Source: Klebsiella sp. BIGb0138
GTDB taxonomy: Bacteria > Pseudomonadota > Gammaproteobacteria > Enterobacterales > Enterobacteriaceae
Assembly (NCBI RefSeq): GCF_004342285.1
Contig: NZ_SMCV01000018.1
Location: 19,418 to 83,417 of the forward strand
Direction of reading: 5' to 3'
Length of the DNA stretch: 64,000 nucleotides
Position numbers and translations under genes: made by a program. Of the stretch, positions 31,348 to 41,122 are shown piece by piece (within the stretch, counting starts at the first letter, position 1; every line of letters begins with the position of its first letter). Under the pieces are notes generated by a model. The model was given only the letters and a program-made list of their open reading frames with translations, did no database searches and was not told the DNA's origin.

Positions 31348-31380
31348 ACCCGGATCGCGGCGCTGCCGTCTTATCCGGGT
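31348..31380. terminator. Hairpin between convergent corA and rarD
   Basis: ACCCGGAT (31348-31355) pairs with ATCCGGGT (31373-31380) around a 17-base loop. It sits between the two converging stop codons. There is no strong T run. Confidence 0.5.
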
Positions 31381-31396
31381 ATGACATCCGCGTCGG

Positions 31397-32290
31397 CTAT
31401 TCTCTGCGTAGCCGGCGCTGGGTATACAGCGCATCGACGATAAAGACCGCCAGCGCGACCCAGATAAAGCCAAAGGTCACCATCTTATCTGCCCCCGGAA
31501 CTTCGCCGTAAAAGATCACCGCCAGCAGGAACATCAGCGTCGGGCCGATATACTGGAAGAATCCCAGGGTGGAGAGCCGCAGGCGGGTCGCCGCGCCGGT
31601 AAAGCACAGCAGCGGAATGGTGGTGACGACACCTGCCGCCATCAGCAGCAGATTCAACGACCACGGGTTCTGTCCCATCTGGCTGGTTGGGCTATCGGCG
31701 ATAGCAAACAGGTAAATGGCGGCGACCGGCAACAGCCACAGAGTCTCAACCAGCATCCCGGTTTGTGCGTCGACGGCGATCTTTTTACGCAACAGCCCGT
31801 AAAAGGCAAAGCTAAAGGCCAGCCCGAGGCCGATAATTGGTAGCGAACCAAAGGTCCACAGCTGTACCAGCACGCCGCACGCGGCCAGCAGTACCGCCAG
31901 CCACTGCATCCGGCGAAAACGCTCGCCGAGAAAAATCATCCCCAGCACGATGTTCACCAGCGGGTTAATAAAGTAGCCCAGGCTGGCCTCCAGCATATGG
32001 TGGTTATTCACCGCCCAGATGAACAGCAGCCAGTTGCCGCCAATCAGCACCGCCGACAGCGCCAGCAGGAGAATCTTGCGCGGCATATGCAGCAGTTTTT
32101 TTACCTGCGGCCACTGGTGGCTGAGGCTGATTAACGCCAGCATAAAAAAGAAAGACCAGATCACGCGATGGGTGAGGATTTCATCGGCGGGAACATAGTA
32201 GATCAGCTTGAAGTAGGCGGGGGCGATGCCCCAGATAAAATAGGCGGCAAGAGCCAGAATAACCCCCAGCCGCGTTTGTTTTGCATCCAT
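31397..32290 (-). CDS. rarD: EamA-family permease RarD
   Basis: Inner-membrane drug/metabolite superfamily transporter, a homologue of the chloramphenicol-sensitivity protein RarD; its substrate is not established. It has 297 residues with ten hydrophobic segments in two EamA repeats. The yigF and yigG genes found before it in E. coli are absent here. It follows yigI on the same strand. Confidence 0.94.
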   Translation of the reverse strand: MDAKQTRLGVILALAAYFIWGIAPAYFKLIYYVPADEILTHRVIWSFFFMLALISLSHQWPQVKKLLHMPRKILLLALSAVLIGGNWLLFIWAVNNHHMLEASLGYFINPLVNIVLGMIFLGERFRRMQWLAVLLAACGVLVQLWTFGSLPIIGLGLAFSFAFYGLLRKKIAVDAQTGMLVETLWLLPVAAIYLFAIADSPTSQMGQNPWSLNLLLMAAGVVTTIPLLCFTGAATRLRLSTLGFFQYIGPTLMFLLAVIFYGEVPGADKMVTFGFIWVALAVFIVDALYTQRRLRRE

Positions 32291-32339
32291 CGGTAAAATC
32301 CGTTACGCCAAAATAGCGATGTTACTTGATTTGCGGGGT

Positions 32340-32804
32340 TCAACCCACCATATACGTCGCCGTGGCGCTGGCAATATAGACCTGCTCTTCGTTATGTAAT
32401 TCTACGCGGGCGACTGCGACCTTATTACCGGCGCGCAGCAGGCTGCTGGTGGCGGTAAAGTGCTCGCCGCGCCCCGGGCGCAGATAGTCGACGCGCAGAT
32501 CGATGGTTCCCATGCGCGACAGACGCTGGCGTAACTCTTCTTCGGTGATGGTGTTATGGCGGGTCAGCGTACTGCCTACGCACACCAGCCCGGCGGCGAC
32601 GTCCAGCGCGGAGGCAATCACTCCGCCGTGCAGAATGCTCTGCGCCCAGTTACCGACCATCATCGGCTGATTTTTGAAGCTAAGCTGGGCAAACTCTTTT
32701 TCATAACGCTCCAGCTTCAATCCTAAGGCGCGATTAAACGGCATATGGTAAACAAAGATTTCGCCCACCAGCTTAAGGACGGCGTCGGCAGTGAGTTCAG
32801 ACAT
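32340..32804 (-). CDS. yigI: Hotdog-fold thioesterase-like protein YigI
   Basis: A 154-residue PaaI/YbgC-type hotdog protein, probably an acyl-CoA thioesterase. The signature [14 protein letters not shown] is at about residues 60-73. The start at 32804 (MSELTADAV) fits the E. coli N-terminus; ATG at 32819 would add five residues with no visible ribosome binding site. Confidence 0.9.
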   Translation of the reverse strand: MSELTADAVLKLVGEIFVYHMPFNRALGLKLERYEKEFAQLSFKNQPMMVGNWAQSILHGGVIASALDVAAGLVCVGSTLTRHNTITEEELRQRLSRMGTIDLRVDYLRPGRGEHFTATSSLLRAGNKVAVARVELHNEEQVYIASATATYMVG

Positions 32805-32960
32805 GACAATTGTATCCATTCGTTAATAAAATGTTGATTTTATGCTTCTAACATGGCGATTGCCACTTTCAGAGCGGATAACCGGGCAGGACGGCGGTAA
32901 ACAGGTAGAATGGATGCGGGGTAAAACAGAAATAAAAATCACTCATTCAGGAGAACAGTA

Positions 32961-33833
32961 ATGCGTATCTCTTTGGCCTGGCTGCTGGCGCTGGGCGCGC
33001 TGCCGGCTGGCGTTTTGGCGCAGGACGCGCCGGTTAGCCCTCCGGTTCATGATAAACCGGCGGTGCGCGGTAGTATTATCGCTAACCTGTTGCAGGACCA
33101 TGATAATCCTTTCTTGCTGTATCCCTATGAGAGCAACTACCTGCTCTATACGTGGAGTAGCGATATCAACAAGGAAGCGATCGCCAGCTATGACTGGGCG
33201 GAAAACGCCCGCAAAGATGAAGTGAAATTCCAGCTCAGTCTGGCATTTCCGCTGTGGCGAGGGATCCTCGGCGAGAACTCGCTGCTGGGGGCATCCTATA
33301 CGCAGAAGTCCTGGTGGCAGCTCTCGAACAGCAAAGAGTCAGCGCCGTTTCGGGAAACTAACTATGAACCGCAGCTGTTTTTGGGCTTCGCCACCGATTA
33401 CCAGCTGGCCGGCTGGACGCTGCGCGATATCGAGATGGGTTATAACCACGATTCGAACGGCCGCTCTGACCCCACCTCGCGCAGCTGGAACCGTCTGTAT
33501 ACCCGCCTGATGGCGCAAAACGGCAACTGGCTGGTGGAAGTGAAGCCCTGGTACGTGATCGGCAGCACCAACGATAACCCGGATATCGCCAAATATATGG
33601 GCTATTACCGTCTGAAGGTGGGGTATCAGCTAGGTGAGGCGATCCTCAGCGCGCAGGGGCAATATAACTGGAACACCGGTTACGGCGGCGCGGAGCTGGG
33701 CGTCAGCTATCCGATTACCCGCCATGTGCGCTTCTACACCCAGGTTTACAGCGGTTATGGCGAGTCGCTTATCGATTATAACTTTAATCAGACCCGCGTC
33801 GGCGTCGGCGTGACGCTCAACGATCTGTTTTAA
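32961..33833 (+). CDS. pldA: Outer membrane phospholipase A (OMPLA)
   Basis: Calcium-dependent outer-membrane phospholipase active as a dimer when lipid asymmetry is lost. It has 290 residues (E. coli 289). The signal peptide is residues 1-20, with cleavage at VLA/QDAP. The catalytic His and Ser are at about 163 and 165 in YNHDSNGRS. The beta-barrel ends with a terminal Phe. AGGAGA precedes the ATG. Confidence 0.97.
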   Translation: MRISLAWLLALGALPAGVLAQDAPVSPPVHDKPAVRGSIIANLLQDHDNPFLLYPYESNYLLYTWSSDINKEAIASYDWAENARKDEVKFQLSLAFPLWRGILGENSLLGASYTQKSWWQLSNSKESAPFRETNYEPQLFLGFATDYQLAGWTLRDIEMGYNHDSNGRSDPTSRSWNRLYTRLMAQNGNWLVEVKPWYVIGSTNDNPDIAKYMGYYRLKVGYQLGEAILSAQGQYNWNTGYGGAELGVSYPITRHVRFYTQVYSGYGESLIDYNFNQTRVGVGVTLNDLF

Positions 33834-33850
33834 TCGTTGCACTCTGGCTC

Positions 33851-33883
33851 ACAGGCGCTGAAAATAGCGCCTGTTTTCTTTTC
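33851..33883 (+). terminator. Intrinsic terminator of pldA
   Basis: ACAGGCGCT (33851-33859) pairs with AGCGCCTGT (33866-33874), followed by TTTCTTTT. It lies 17 bases after the pldA stop and 18 before the recQ start. Confidence 0.85.
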
Positions 33884-33900
33884 ACGCAGACGGGGTCAAC

Positions 33901-35727
33901 GTGGCGCAGGCGGAAGTATTGAATCAAGCATTGCTGGCAAAGCAGGTTTTACAGGAAACCTTCGGCTACCAGCAGTTTCGCCCCGGCCAGGAAACCATTA
34001 TCGATACGGCGCTGGGCGGGCGCGATTGCCTGGTCGTGATGCCGACCGGCGGCGGTAAATCGCTGTGCTATCAGGTGCCGGCGCTGGTGCTGGGCGGCCT
34101 GACGGTGGTGGTATCGCCGCTGATCTCGCTGATGAAAGATCAGGTCGACCAGCTGCTGGCTAACGGCGTGGCCGCCGCCTGTCTGAACTCGACGCAGAGC
34201 CGCGAGCAGCAGCAGGAGGTCATGGCCGGCTGTCGCAGCGGGCAGATTCGCCTGCTGTATATCGCCCCCGAGCGTTTGATGCTGGATAACTTCCTCGAGC
34301 ATCTCAGCCACTGGAATCTGGCGATGGTGGCGGTGGATGAGGCGCACTGTATTTCCCAGTGGGGGCATGATTTTCGTCCGGAATATGCCGCTCTGGGCCA
34401 GCTGCGCCAGCGCGTGCCGCAGATTCCGTTTATGGCGTTAACCGCCACCGCCGATGACACTACCCGCCGCGATATCGTTCGTCTGCTGGGACTGAACGAC
34501 CCGCTGATTCAGGTCAGCAGCTTCGACCGCCCGAATATCCGCTATATGCTGATGGAGAAGTTTAAACCGCTCGATCAGCTGATGCGCTACGTGCAGGACC
34601 AGCGTGGCAAGTCGGGTATTATCTACTGCAACAGCCGGTCGAAAGTGGAAGATACCGCCGCACGCCTGCAAAGCCGCGGTATCAGCGCCGCGGCCTATCA
34701 TGCCGGGCTGGAAAACGACGTGCGTGCGGACGTACAGGAAAAATTCCAGCGCGACGATCTGCAAATCGTCGTGGCGACGGTGGCCTTCGGGATGGGGATC
34801 AATAAACCCAACGTCCGCTTCGTGGTGCATTTCGACATTCCACGGAATATTGAGTCCTACTATCAGGAAACCGGCCGCGCCGGGCGTGACGGTCTGCCTG
34901 CAGAAGCGATGTTGTTTTACGATCCGGCCGATATGGCGTGGCTGCGTCGCTGTCTGGAGGAGAAACCCGCCGGGCCGTTGCAGGACATTGAGCGCCACAA
35001 GCTGAACGCGATGGGGGCGTTTGCCGAGGCGCAAACCTGCCGTCGGCTGGTCCTGCTCAACTATTTTGGCGAAGGGCGCCAGGAAGCGTGCGGTAACTGC
35101 GATATCTGTCTCGATCCGCCAAAACAGTACGACGCGTTAATGGACGCGCGCAAGGCGCTTTCGACGATTTACCGCGTCAATCAGCGGTTTGGTATGGGCT
35201 ACGTGGTCGAAGTGCTGCGCGGGGCCAACAATCAGCGCATTCGTGAGATGGCGCATGACAAGCTGCCGGTGTACGGCATCGGCCGCGAGCAGAGCCATGA
35301 ACACTGGGTGAGCGTGATTCGCCAGCTGATTCACCTCGGTCTGGTGACGCAGAATATCGCGCAGCACTCGGCGCTGCAGCTAACCGAAGCGGCGCGTCCG
35401 GTGCTGCGCGGCGAGGTGCCGCTGCAGCTGGCGGTTCCGCGTATCGTGGCGCTGAAGCCGAAGGCGATGCAAAAATCCTTCGGCGGCAATTACGATCGCA
35501 AGCTGTTTGCCAAGCTGCGCAAATTACGTAAAGCGATTGCCGATGAAGAGAATATCCCGCCGTACGTCGTGTTCAACGACGCGACGCTGATCGAAATGGC
35601 GGAGCAGTCGCCGCTTACCGCGGGTGAAATGCTGAGTGTGAACGGCGTGGGCACGCGTAAACTTGAGCGTTTCGGTAAAGAGTTTATGGCGCTGATTCGC
35701 GCGCATATCGATGGTGAAGATGAGTAG
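33901..35727 (+). CDS. recQ: ATP-dependent DNA helicase RecQ
   Basis: SF2 3'-5' DNA helicase of the RecF recombination pathway. It has 608 residues (E. coli 609). Walker A MPTGGGKSLCYQ at 48-58, VDEAHCISQWGHDFRPEY, the RQC zinc-binding cysteines (CRR and CGNCDIC), and a C-terminal HRDC domain (MLSVNGVG) are visible. The start is GTG at 33901. Confidence 0.97.
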   Translation: MAQAEVLNQALLAKQVLQETFGYQQFRPGQETIIDTALGGRDCLVVMPTGGGKSLCYQVPALVLGGLTVVVSPLISLMKDQVDQLLANGVAAACLNSTQSREQQQEVMAGCRSGQIRLLYIAPERLMLDNFLEHLSHWNLAMVAVDEAHCISQWGHDFRPEYAALGQLRQRVPQIPFMALTATADDTTRRDIVRLLGLNDPLIQVSSFDRPNIRYMLMEKFKPLDQLMRYVQDQRGKSGIIYCNSRSKVEDTAARLQSRGISAAAYHAGLENDVRADVQEKFQRDDLQIVVATVAFGMGINKPNVRFVVHFDIPRNIESYYQETGRAGRDGLPAEAMLFYDPADMAWLRRCLEEKPAGPLQDIERHKLNAMGAFAEAQTCRRLVLLNYFGEGRQEACGNCDICLDPPKQYDALMDARKALSTIYRVNQRFGMGYVVEVLRGANNQRIREMAHDKLPVYGIGREQSHEHWVSVIRQLIHLGLVTQNIAQHSALQLTEAARPVLRGEVPLQLAVPRIVALKPKAMQKSFGGNYDRKLFAKLRKLRKAIADEENIPPYVVFNDATLIEMAEQSPLTAGEMLSVNGVGTRKLERFGKEFMALIRAHIDGEDE

Positions 35728-35810
35728 TCAGCCGGGCAAAAAAGTGTCAGGATAGTTGCGGTCTTCACTATATTTTTCCGGGTAAATAGCCTGTTAAGTA
35801 GGGTTCAATC

Positions 35811-36431
35811 ATGCTGATGCTTTTCCTCACCGTCGCGCTGGTGCATATCATTGCGCTAATGAGTCCTGGCCCGGACTTTTTCTTTGTTTCGCAGACCGCC
35901 GTTAGCCGCTCCCGCAAAGAGGCGATGATGGGCGTGCTGGGGATAACCTGCGGCGTGATGGTCTGGGCCGGCGTGGCGCTGCTCGGCCTGCATCTGATTA
36001 TCGAAAAAATGGCCTGGCTGCACACCATTATCATGGTGGGCGGTGGACTGTACCTGTGCTGGATGGGCTATCAGATGCTGCGCGGAGCGCTGAAGAAAAA
36101 CGCCGTGGCGGCGCCGGAGCCGCAGGTCGAGCTGGCCCGCAGCGGCCGCAGCTTCCTGAAAGGGCTGCTGACGAATCTCGCTAACCCCAAGGCGATTATC
36201 TACTTCGGTTCCGTCTTCTCCCTGTTTGTCGGCGATAACGTCGGCGCGGGCGAGCGCTGGGGGATCTTCCTGCTGATTATCCTTGAAACGCTGGCCTGGT
36301 TTAGCGTGGTCGCCAGCCTGTTCGCCCTACCGACGATGCGTCGCGGCTACCAGCGGATGGCAAAATGGATTGACGGCATTGCCGGCACGCTGTTCGCCGG
36401 TTTCGGCATTCATCTGATCATTTCACGCTAA
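35811..36431 (+). CDS. rhtC: Threonine exporter RhtC
   Basis: LysE-family inner-membrane exporter giving threonine resistance. It has 206 residues, as in E. coli, with six hydrophobic segments and the family segment MSPGPDFFFVS near the N-terminus. It converges with rhtB. Confidence 0.95.
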   Translation: MLMLFLTVALVHIIALMSPGPDFFFVSQTAVSRSRKEAMMGVLGITCGVMVWAGVALLGLHLIIEKMAWLHTIIMVGGGLYLCWMGYQMLRGALKKNAVAAPEPQVELARSGRSFLKGLLTNLANPKAIIYFGSVFSLFVGDNVGAGERWGIFLLIILETLAWFSVVASLFALPTMRRGYQRMAKWIDGIAGTLFAGFGIHLIISR

Positions 36432-36436
36432 GCGTA

Positions 36437-36472
36437 GGCTATCCCGGTTTGTGCAGACGAACCGGGATAGCC
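36437..36472. terminator. Perfect 13-bp palindrome between rhtC and rhtB
   Basis: GGCTATCCCGGTT (36437-36449) pairs with AACCGGGATAGCC (36460-36472) around a 10-base loop. It fills the gap between the two convergent stop codons and probably ends both transcripts. Confidence 0.7.
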
Positions 36473-36473
36473 G

Positions 36474-37094
36474 TCAGGCATGGCGTGCCGAAGCCAGCAG
36501 CGCGCCAACCAGCATAAATAACGAGCCGAACACCTTGTTCAAGGCCTTCATCTGCTTAGGTCCCTTAATCCACGCCGCAATACGCTGCGCCAGGGTCGCA
36601 TAGCCAATCATCACGATGATATCGACCACGATGGTGGTGATACCCAGCACCAGGTACTGCATTACCTGCGGCTGATGCGACACGATAAACTGCGGGAACA
36701 GCGCCGCCAGAAAGACAATGCTTTTTGGGTTGGTCAGGTTGACGAAGACCGCGCGCTGAAACAGCTTGCCGCGGGTCTGCGCTTGCGCCAGGGTGTTCAG
36801 GTTGATTGACCCCGCCGCGCGCCACTGCTGAATCCCCAGCCAGATAAGATACGCCGCCCCCGCCCATTTCAGAACCTCAAAGGCCAGCACCGAGCGGGAA
36901 AAGAGGGTTCCCAGACCAATACCGACGAGGACGATATGGATGGCCAGCCCGGTTTGTAGCCCGGCAATCGATGCCGCCGCGCCGCGGTAGCCGTGGTTGA
37001 TTGAGGTCGTCATGGTATTGATGGCCCCGGAGCCCGGCGACAGGCTGAGAATTATGGATGTCAGCAGATAGGCGAACCACCACTCGAACGTCAT
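36474..37094 (-). CDS. rhtB: Homoserine/homoserine lactone exporter RhtB
   Basis: LysE-family inner-membrane exporter, a paralogue of RhtC. It has 206 residues, as in E. coli, with six hydrophobic segments and [12 protein letters not shown] near residue 18. Confidence 0.95.
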   Translation of the reverse strand: MTFEWWFAYLLTSIILSLSPGSGAINTMTTSINHGYRGAAASIAGLQTGLAIHIVLVGIGLGTLFSRSVLAFEVLKWAGAAYLIWLGIQQWRAAGSINLNTLAQAQTRGKLFQRAVFVNLTNPKSIVFLAALFPQFIVSHQPQVMQYLVLGITTIVVDIIVMIGYATLAQRIAAWIKGPKQMKALNKVFGSLFMLVGALLASARHA

Positions 37095-37203
37095 GAGAAA
37101 CTCCCTGGTTGTCTGTTTTTATGCCACAATACGCTATTGTGTAAGCATTGTGTGATGCGCGCTAAAAAAACGATTTTCAGTGGTTAACAGGGGTGTAAAC
37201 CCG

Positions 37204-38226
37204 ATGTTTCGGCAGCAAAAGGATTGGGACACGCGAGAAAACGCGTTTGCGGCTTTTACGATGGGGCCTCTCACCGATTTCTGGCATCAGCGGGAAGAGG
37301 CGGAATTCAGGGGCGTTGACGATGTCCCGGTCCGCTTTGTTCGCTTTTGCGCCAAAGATAACGACCGGGTAGTGGTGATCTGCCCTGGGCGTATTGAAAG
37401 TTACGTCAAATACGCCGAGCTGGCTTACGATCTGTTCCACAGCGGCTTCGACGTGATGATTATCGATCATCGCGGCCAGGGGCGTTCCGGGCGCATATTG
37501 ACCGACAGCCACCGCGGCCACGTGGTGCGCTTTAGCGATTATGTCGACGATCTGGCGGCGCTCTGGCAGCAGGAAGTGGCGCCCGGCCACTGGCGGAAAC
37601 GGTTTATACTGGCCCATTCGATGGGCGGCGCGATCGCGACGTTATTTTTGCAGCGTCACCAGCAGCATTGCGATGCTATTGCGCTGTGCGCGCCCATGTT
37701 CGGCATCGTCATGCGTTTCCCCGACTGGATGGTGCGTCATATTCTCGACTGGGCTGAGGGCCATCAGCGCATTCGTGAAGAGTATGCCCTCGGTACCGGC
37801 CGCTGGCGGGCGTTGCCCTTTTCGGTCAACGTACTGACGCATAGCCGGCAACGCTATCGTCGTAACCTGCGATTTTACGCCGATGAACCGCAGCTGCGGG
37901 TTGGCGGGCCAACCTATCACTGGGTGCGGGAGGGGATCCTCGCGGGTGAGGAGGCGCTGGCCGGCGTCGAAAAAGACACGACCCCTACATTGTTATTACA
38001 GGCAGAAGAAGAACGCGTGGTCGATAACCGTATGCACGAGCGCTACTGCGCGCTCCGTGCCGCGGCAGGCCGACCCTGCGAAGGTAATAAGCCGCTTGTC
38101 ATCGAAGGGGCATACCATGAGATCCTTTTTGAAAAGGACGCCATGCGCTCAGTCGCGCTGAATGCCATCGTCGATTTTTTCAGTCGACACAATGAATCCG
38201 ACGAAAACACTCGTCGCCCTGCTTAG
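37204..38226 (+). CDS. pldB: Lysophospholipase L2
   Basis: Alpha/beta-hydrolase that cleaves lysophospholipids at the inner membrane. It has 340 residues from ATG 37204 (MFRQQKDWDTRENAF), as in E. coli. The nucleophile serine is in AHSMGGAI near residue 139; IIDHRGQGRSG precedes it. The acidic and histidine residues lie in the C-terminal third (AYHEILFE). Eight upstream in-frame codons are not family sequence. Confidence 0.96.
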   Translation: MFRQQKDWDTRENAFAAFTMGPLTDFWHQREEAEFRGVDDVPVRFVRFCAKDNDRVVVICPGRIESYVKYAELAYDLFHSGFDVMIIDHRGQGRSGRILTDSHRGHVVRFSDYVDDLAALWQQEVAPGHWRKRFILAHSMGGAIATLFLQRHQQHCDAIALCAPMFGIVMRFPDWMVRHILDWAEGHQRIREEYALGTGRWRALPFSVNVLTHSRQRYRRNLRFYADEPQLRVGGPTYHWVREGILAGEEALAGVEKDTTPTLLLQAEEERVVDNRMHERYCALRAAAGRPCEGNKPLVIEGAYHEILFEKDAMRSVALNAIVDFFSRHNESDENTRRPA

Positions 38227-38240
38227 AGGTTAAAATTTTT

Positions 38241-39041
38241 ATGTACCAGGTTGTTGCGTCTGACTTAGATGGCACGCTGCTTTCCCCCGATCACTACTTA
38301 ACCCCCTACGCAAAAGAGACGCTGCAGCTGTTGACCGCCCGCGGCATCCATTTTGTCTTTGCCACCGGTCGCCACTACATTGACGTCGGACAGATTCGCG
38401 ACAATCTAGGCATCAAATCCTACATGATCACCTCCAACGGCGCGCGCGTGCACGATAGCGAGGGAAAACAAATCTTTGCCCATAATCTCGACCGCGATAT
38501 TGCCGCCGATCTGTTCGAAATGATGCGTAACGACCCGAAGGTGGTCACCAACGTCTATCGCGAAGACGAATGGTATATGAACCGCCACCGCCCGGAAGAG
38601 ATGCGCTTTTTCAAAGAAGCGGTGTTTAACTACAAGCTGTATGAAGTGGGCGAACTCGATCCCGAAGGGATCAGCAAAGTCTTTTTCACCTGCGATGATC
38701 ACCAGCACCTGCTGCCGCTGGAACAGGCGATCAACGCCCGCTGGGGCGATCGCGTGAACGTCAGCTTCTCCACCCTGACCTGCCTCGAAGTGATGGCTGG
38801 CGGGGTATCGAAGGGGCATGCGCTGGAAGCGGTGGCTAAAATGCTCGGCTACGGTCTGAAAGACTGCATCGCGTTTGGCGATGGTATGAACGATGCAGAA
38901 ATGCTGTCAATGGCGGGCAAGGGCTGCATCATGGCCAACGCGCACCAGCGTCTGAAAGATCTGCACCCGGAGCTGGAGGTGATCGGCAGTAACGCCGACG
39001 ATGCGGTACCGCACTATTTGCGGAAGCTCTATCTCGCCTGA
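38241..39041 (+). CDS. yigL: HAD-family phosphatase YigL (pyridoxal phosphatase)
   Basis: Cof-type HAD hydrolase; E. coli YigL dephosphorylates pyridoxal 5'-phosphate and sugar phosphates, and in Salmonella and E. coli it is activated by the sRNA SgrS under sugar-phosphate stress. It has 266 residues, with motif I ASDLDGTLLSP at 7-17, a type IIB cap, and AFGDGMNDAEML as motif IV. SgrS stabilises yigL by pairing within the upstream pldB coding region; that site was not checked here. Confidence 0.95.
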   Translation: MYQVVASDLDGTLLSPDHYLTPYAKETLQLLTARGIHFVFATGRHYIDVGQIRDNLGIKSYMITSNGARVHDSEGKQIFAHNLDRDIAADLFEMMRNDPKVVTNVYREDEWYMNRHRPEEMRFFKEAVFNYKLYEVGELDPEGISKVFFTCDDHQHLLPLEQAINARWGDRVNVSFSTLTCLEVMAGGVSKGHALEAVAKMLGYGLKDCIAFGDGMNDAEMLSMAGKGCIMANAHQRLKDLHPELEVIGSNADDAVPHYLRKLYLA

Positions 39042-39047
39042 TCGAGA

Positions 39048-39080
39048 TTGACGACTGGCTGAAAATTAGTCAGTTGTCAA
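39048..39080 (+). terminator. Hairpin after yigL
   Basis: TTGACGACTG (39048-39057) pairs with CAGTTGTCAA (39071-39080), ten pairs with one G-U. No T run follows. TTGTCA and TACAAT boxes within and after it are only 14 bases apart, so I do not call a promoter. Confidence 0.4.
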
Positions 39081-39129
39081 CCTGACTCTCCGCTACAATG
39101 GGTGCTCTTCTTCCTGAGAGACATTCATT

Positions 39130-40029
39130 GTGGCGCTACTGATTATTACCACTATCCTGTGGGCCTTTTCCTTTAGTCTGATCGGCGAATACCTGGCGGG
39201 CAGCGTCGATAGCTACTTTTCAGTACTGATGCGCGTTGGGCTGGCGGCGCTGGTGTTCCTGCCGTTTCTGCGTACCCGCGGGCAATCGCCGCGTACCATT
39301 GTGCTCTATATGCTGGTCGGGGCGATGCAGCTTGGCATCATGTATCTGCTGGCGTTCCGCGCCTATCTTTACCTGACGGTGTCTGAATTCCTGCTGTTTA
39401 CCGTTTTTACGCCGCTCTATATCACCCTGATTTACGATCTGCTTCGCGGACGCCAGCTCCGCTGGGGGTATCTGCTGAGCGCCGGGCTGGCGGTGCTGGG
39501 CGCAGCCATTATTCGCTATGACAAAGTGAGCGAGCATTTCTGGACGGGCCTGCTGCTGGTTCAGCTGTCGAATATCAGTTTCGCCATCGGCATGGTGGGC
39601 TATAAGCGCCTGATGGAGCTGCGCCCGATGCCGCAGCACAACGCGTTTGCGTGGTTCTATATGGGGGCTTTCCTGGTCGCGGCGACGGCGTGGTTTATGC
39701 TGGGTAACCCGCAGAGGCTGCCGACCACGACGCTACAGTGGGGGATTCTGGTGTGGCTGGGCGTGGTGGCATCAGGCCTGGGATACTTTATGTGGAACTA
39801 CGGGGCGACGCAGGTGGATGCCGGCACGCTGGGTATCATGAATAACGTGCATGTCCCCGCCGGGCTGCTGGTCAACCTGGCTATCTGGCAGGAGCAGCCC
39901 CACTGGCCGAGCTTTATTATAGGAGCTCTGGTGATCCTGGCCTCACTGTGGGTCCATCGCCGTTGGGTCGCTCCGCACTCCGCACAAACGGCAAATGATC
40001 GCAAGCGTGGTTCCGCGCTGAGCGAATAA
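39130..40029 (+). CDS. yigM: Biotin transporter YigM (EamA family)
   Basis: Inner-membrane carrier; E. coli YigM is the biotin importer. It has 299 residues with ten hydrophobic segments and the E. coli length. The start is GTG at 39130 ([17 protein letters not shown]). Its last 113 bases overlap metR on the opposite strand. Confidence 0.94.
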   Translation: MALLIITTILWAFSFSLIGEYLAGSVDSYFSVLMRVGLAALVFLPFLRTRGQSPRTIVLYMLVGAMQLGIMYLLAFRAYLYLTVSEFLLFTVFTPLYITLIYDLLRGRQLRWGYLLSAGLAVLGAAIIRYDKVSEHFWTGLLLVQLSNISFAIGMVGYKRLMELRPMPQHNAFAWFYMGAFLVAATAWFMLGNPQRLPTTTLQWGILVWLGVVASGLGYFMWNYGATQVDAGTLGIMNNVHVPAGLLVNLAIWQEQPHWPSFIIGALVILASLWVHRRWVAPHSAQTANDRKRGSALSE

Positions 40030-40870
40030 ACGCCTCGGTGACCGGCTGACGCTGCTCGCCGTCGCGCACCGCGGCGTACAGCCGGCTCCAGAGTCCTTCG
40101 CCCAGGGTTTTGGTCACGACCAGACCCTGGCGCTCAAAACTTTCCACCACCCAGTGCGGCAGGGCGGCGATCCCCATCCGTGCGGCAACCATCTGAATTA
40201 ACAGCAGCGTATTGTCGACGCTCTTCAACTGCGGACTGATGCCGGCCGGCTGCAGGAAGTGACGCCAGATATCCAGACGACCGCGCTGAACCGGGTAAAT
40301 CAACAGCAGCTCTGTCGCCAGATCGTCGGGCGCGATGCGCGTTCTGGCCGCCAGCGGATGGTCCGGCGCCAGCACCAGGCGCACCTCAAAATCAAACATC
40401 GGCGAATAGTGCAGCCCGCTTCGCGGCAGGATATCGGAGGTCATGACCAGATCCAGCTCGCTTTGCTGCAGGGCTGGCTGCGGGTCAAAAGTCACCCCGG
40501 ACTGGAAATCCACTTCGACGTGCGGCCAGCGGGCGCGAAAATTCTCCAGCGCCGGCGTTAGCCATTGAATACAGCTATGGCACTCGATGGCGATACGCAG
40601 ACGAGTTTGCTGCGGTTCATGACAATCCTGCAGGGCGCGGCTGATTTGCGGCAGCACCTGGTTTGCCAGGTGCAGCAGAATTTCACCCTGCGGCGTGAAA
40701 CGTAGTGGCTGACTTTTGCGCACAAACAGACGGAAGCCAAGGCGTTGTTCCAGATCGCTGAACTGGTGGGACAGGGCGGATTGGGTTTGATGCAGGGCCG
40801 CCGCAGCGCCTGCCAGCGACCCGCTGTTCCGCAACGCCTGTAGCGTTTTCAGGTGTTTAATCTCGATCAT
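39917..40870 (-). CDS. metR: LysR-type regulator MetR
   Basis: Activator of metE, metH, metF and others, with homocysteine as co-effector. It has 317 residues, as in E. coli. The N-terminal winged helix-turn-helix ([20 protein letters not shown], about 28-47) is followed by the effector-binding domain. The gene is divergent from metE. Its 3' end overlaps the end of yigM by 113 bases. Confidence 0.97.
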   Translation of the reverse strand: MIEIKHLKTLQALRNSGSLAGAAAALHQTQSALSHQFSDLEQRLGFRLFVRKSQPLRFTPQGEILLHLANQVLPQISRALQDCHEPQQTRLRIAIECHSCIQWLTPALENFRARWPHVEVDFQSGVTFDPQPALQQSELDLVMTSDILPRSGLHYSPMFDFEVRLVLAPDHPLAARTRIAPDDLATELLLIYPVQRGRLDIWRHFLQPAGISPQLKSVDNTLLLIQMVAARMGIAALPHWVVESFERQGLVVTKTLGEGLWSRLYAAVRDGEQRQPVTEAFIRSARNHACDHLPFVRSAERPNGDGPTVRPGSPELL

Positions 40871-40882
40871 GAAAGTCCTTCA
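40870..40882. promoter_or_regulatory. MetR box in the metR-metE control region
   Basis: TGAAAGTCCTTCA fits the MetR consensus TGAA-N5-TTCA exactly. It touches the metR start codon, so it could serve autoregulation of metR or activation of metE. Confidence 0.65.
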
Positions 40883-40941
40883 CTCCGGCATGAATAATTT
40901 GCGCTTGAGGAATATACAGTACCTGTCAATTATGGATGTGT

Positions 40942-40965
40942 AAACATCTGGACGTCTAAACTCAT
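40942..40965. promoter_or_regulatory. Tandem MetJ boxes
   Basis: Three adjacent 8-mers, AAACATCT, GGACGTCT and AAACTCAT, compare with the MetJ consensus AGACGTCT at 6, 7 and about 4 positions. Tandem repeats of this kind bind MetJ with S-adenosylmethionine and repress metR and metE. Confidence 0.7.
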
Positions 40966-41085
40966 CATATTTCGATTTTGCAGATGCGTTGGCTTCCACG
41001 CTTACCCCAGTCACTTACTTCAGTAAGCATCCTGGGGATGCGCTGCGGATCCGCCTTCCTGCCAGTCGAACTATTTAGGGTTTGC
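40958..41085. repeat. ERIC-like repeat in the metR-metE intergenic region
   Basis: The core CCCCAGTCACTTACTT (41005-41020) and GTAAGCATCCTGGGG (41023-41037) correspond to the two conserved inner arms of the enterobacterial repetitive intergenic consensus. The flanks (TTTTGCAGATGCGTTGGC and GCCTTCCTGCCAGTCGAA) also fit ERIC. The whole element folds into one imperfect hairpin and is about 128 bases long. It lies between the MetJ boxes and the metE start, so it is probably transcribed as part of the metE leader. Confidence 0.8.
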
Positions 41086-41122
41086 CTGCAGAGACAACAT
41101 TAAAAATTATGAGGTCTTAAAA

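Noticed and set aside
39074..39099. TTGTCA and TACAAT as a yigM promoter
   Set aside because: The spacing is only 14 bases, too short for a normal sigma-70 promoter, and the -35-like part belongs to a hairpin arm.
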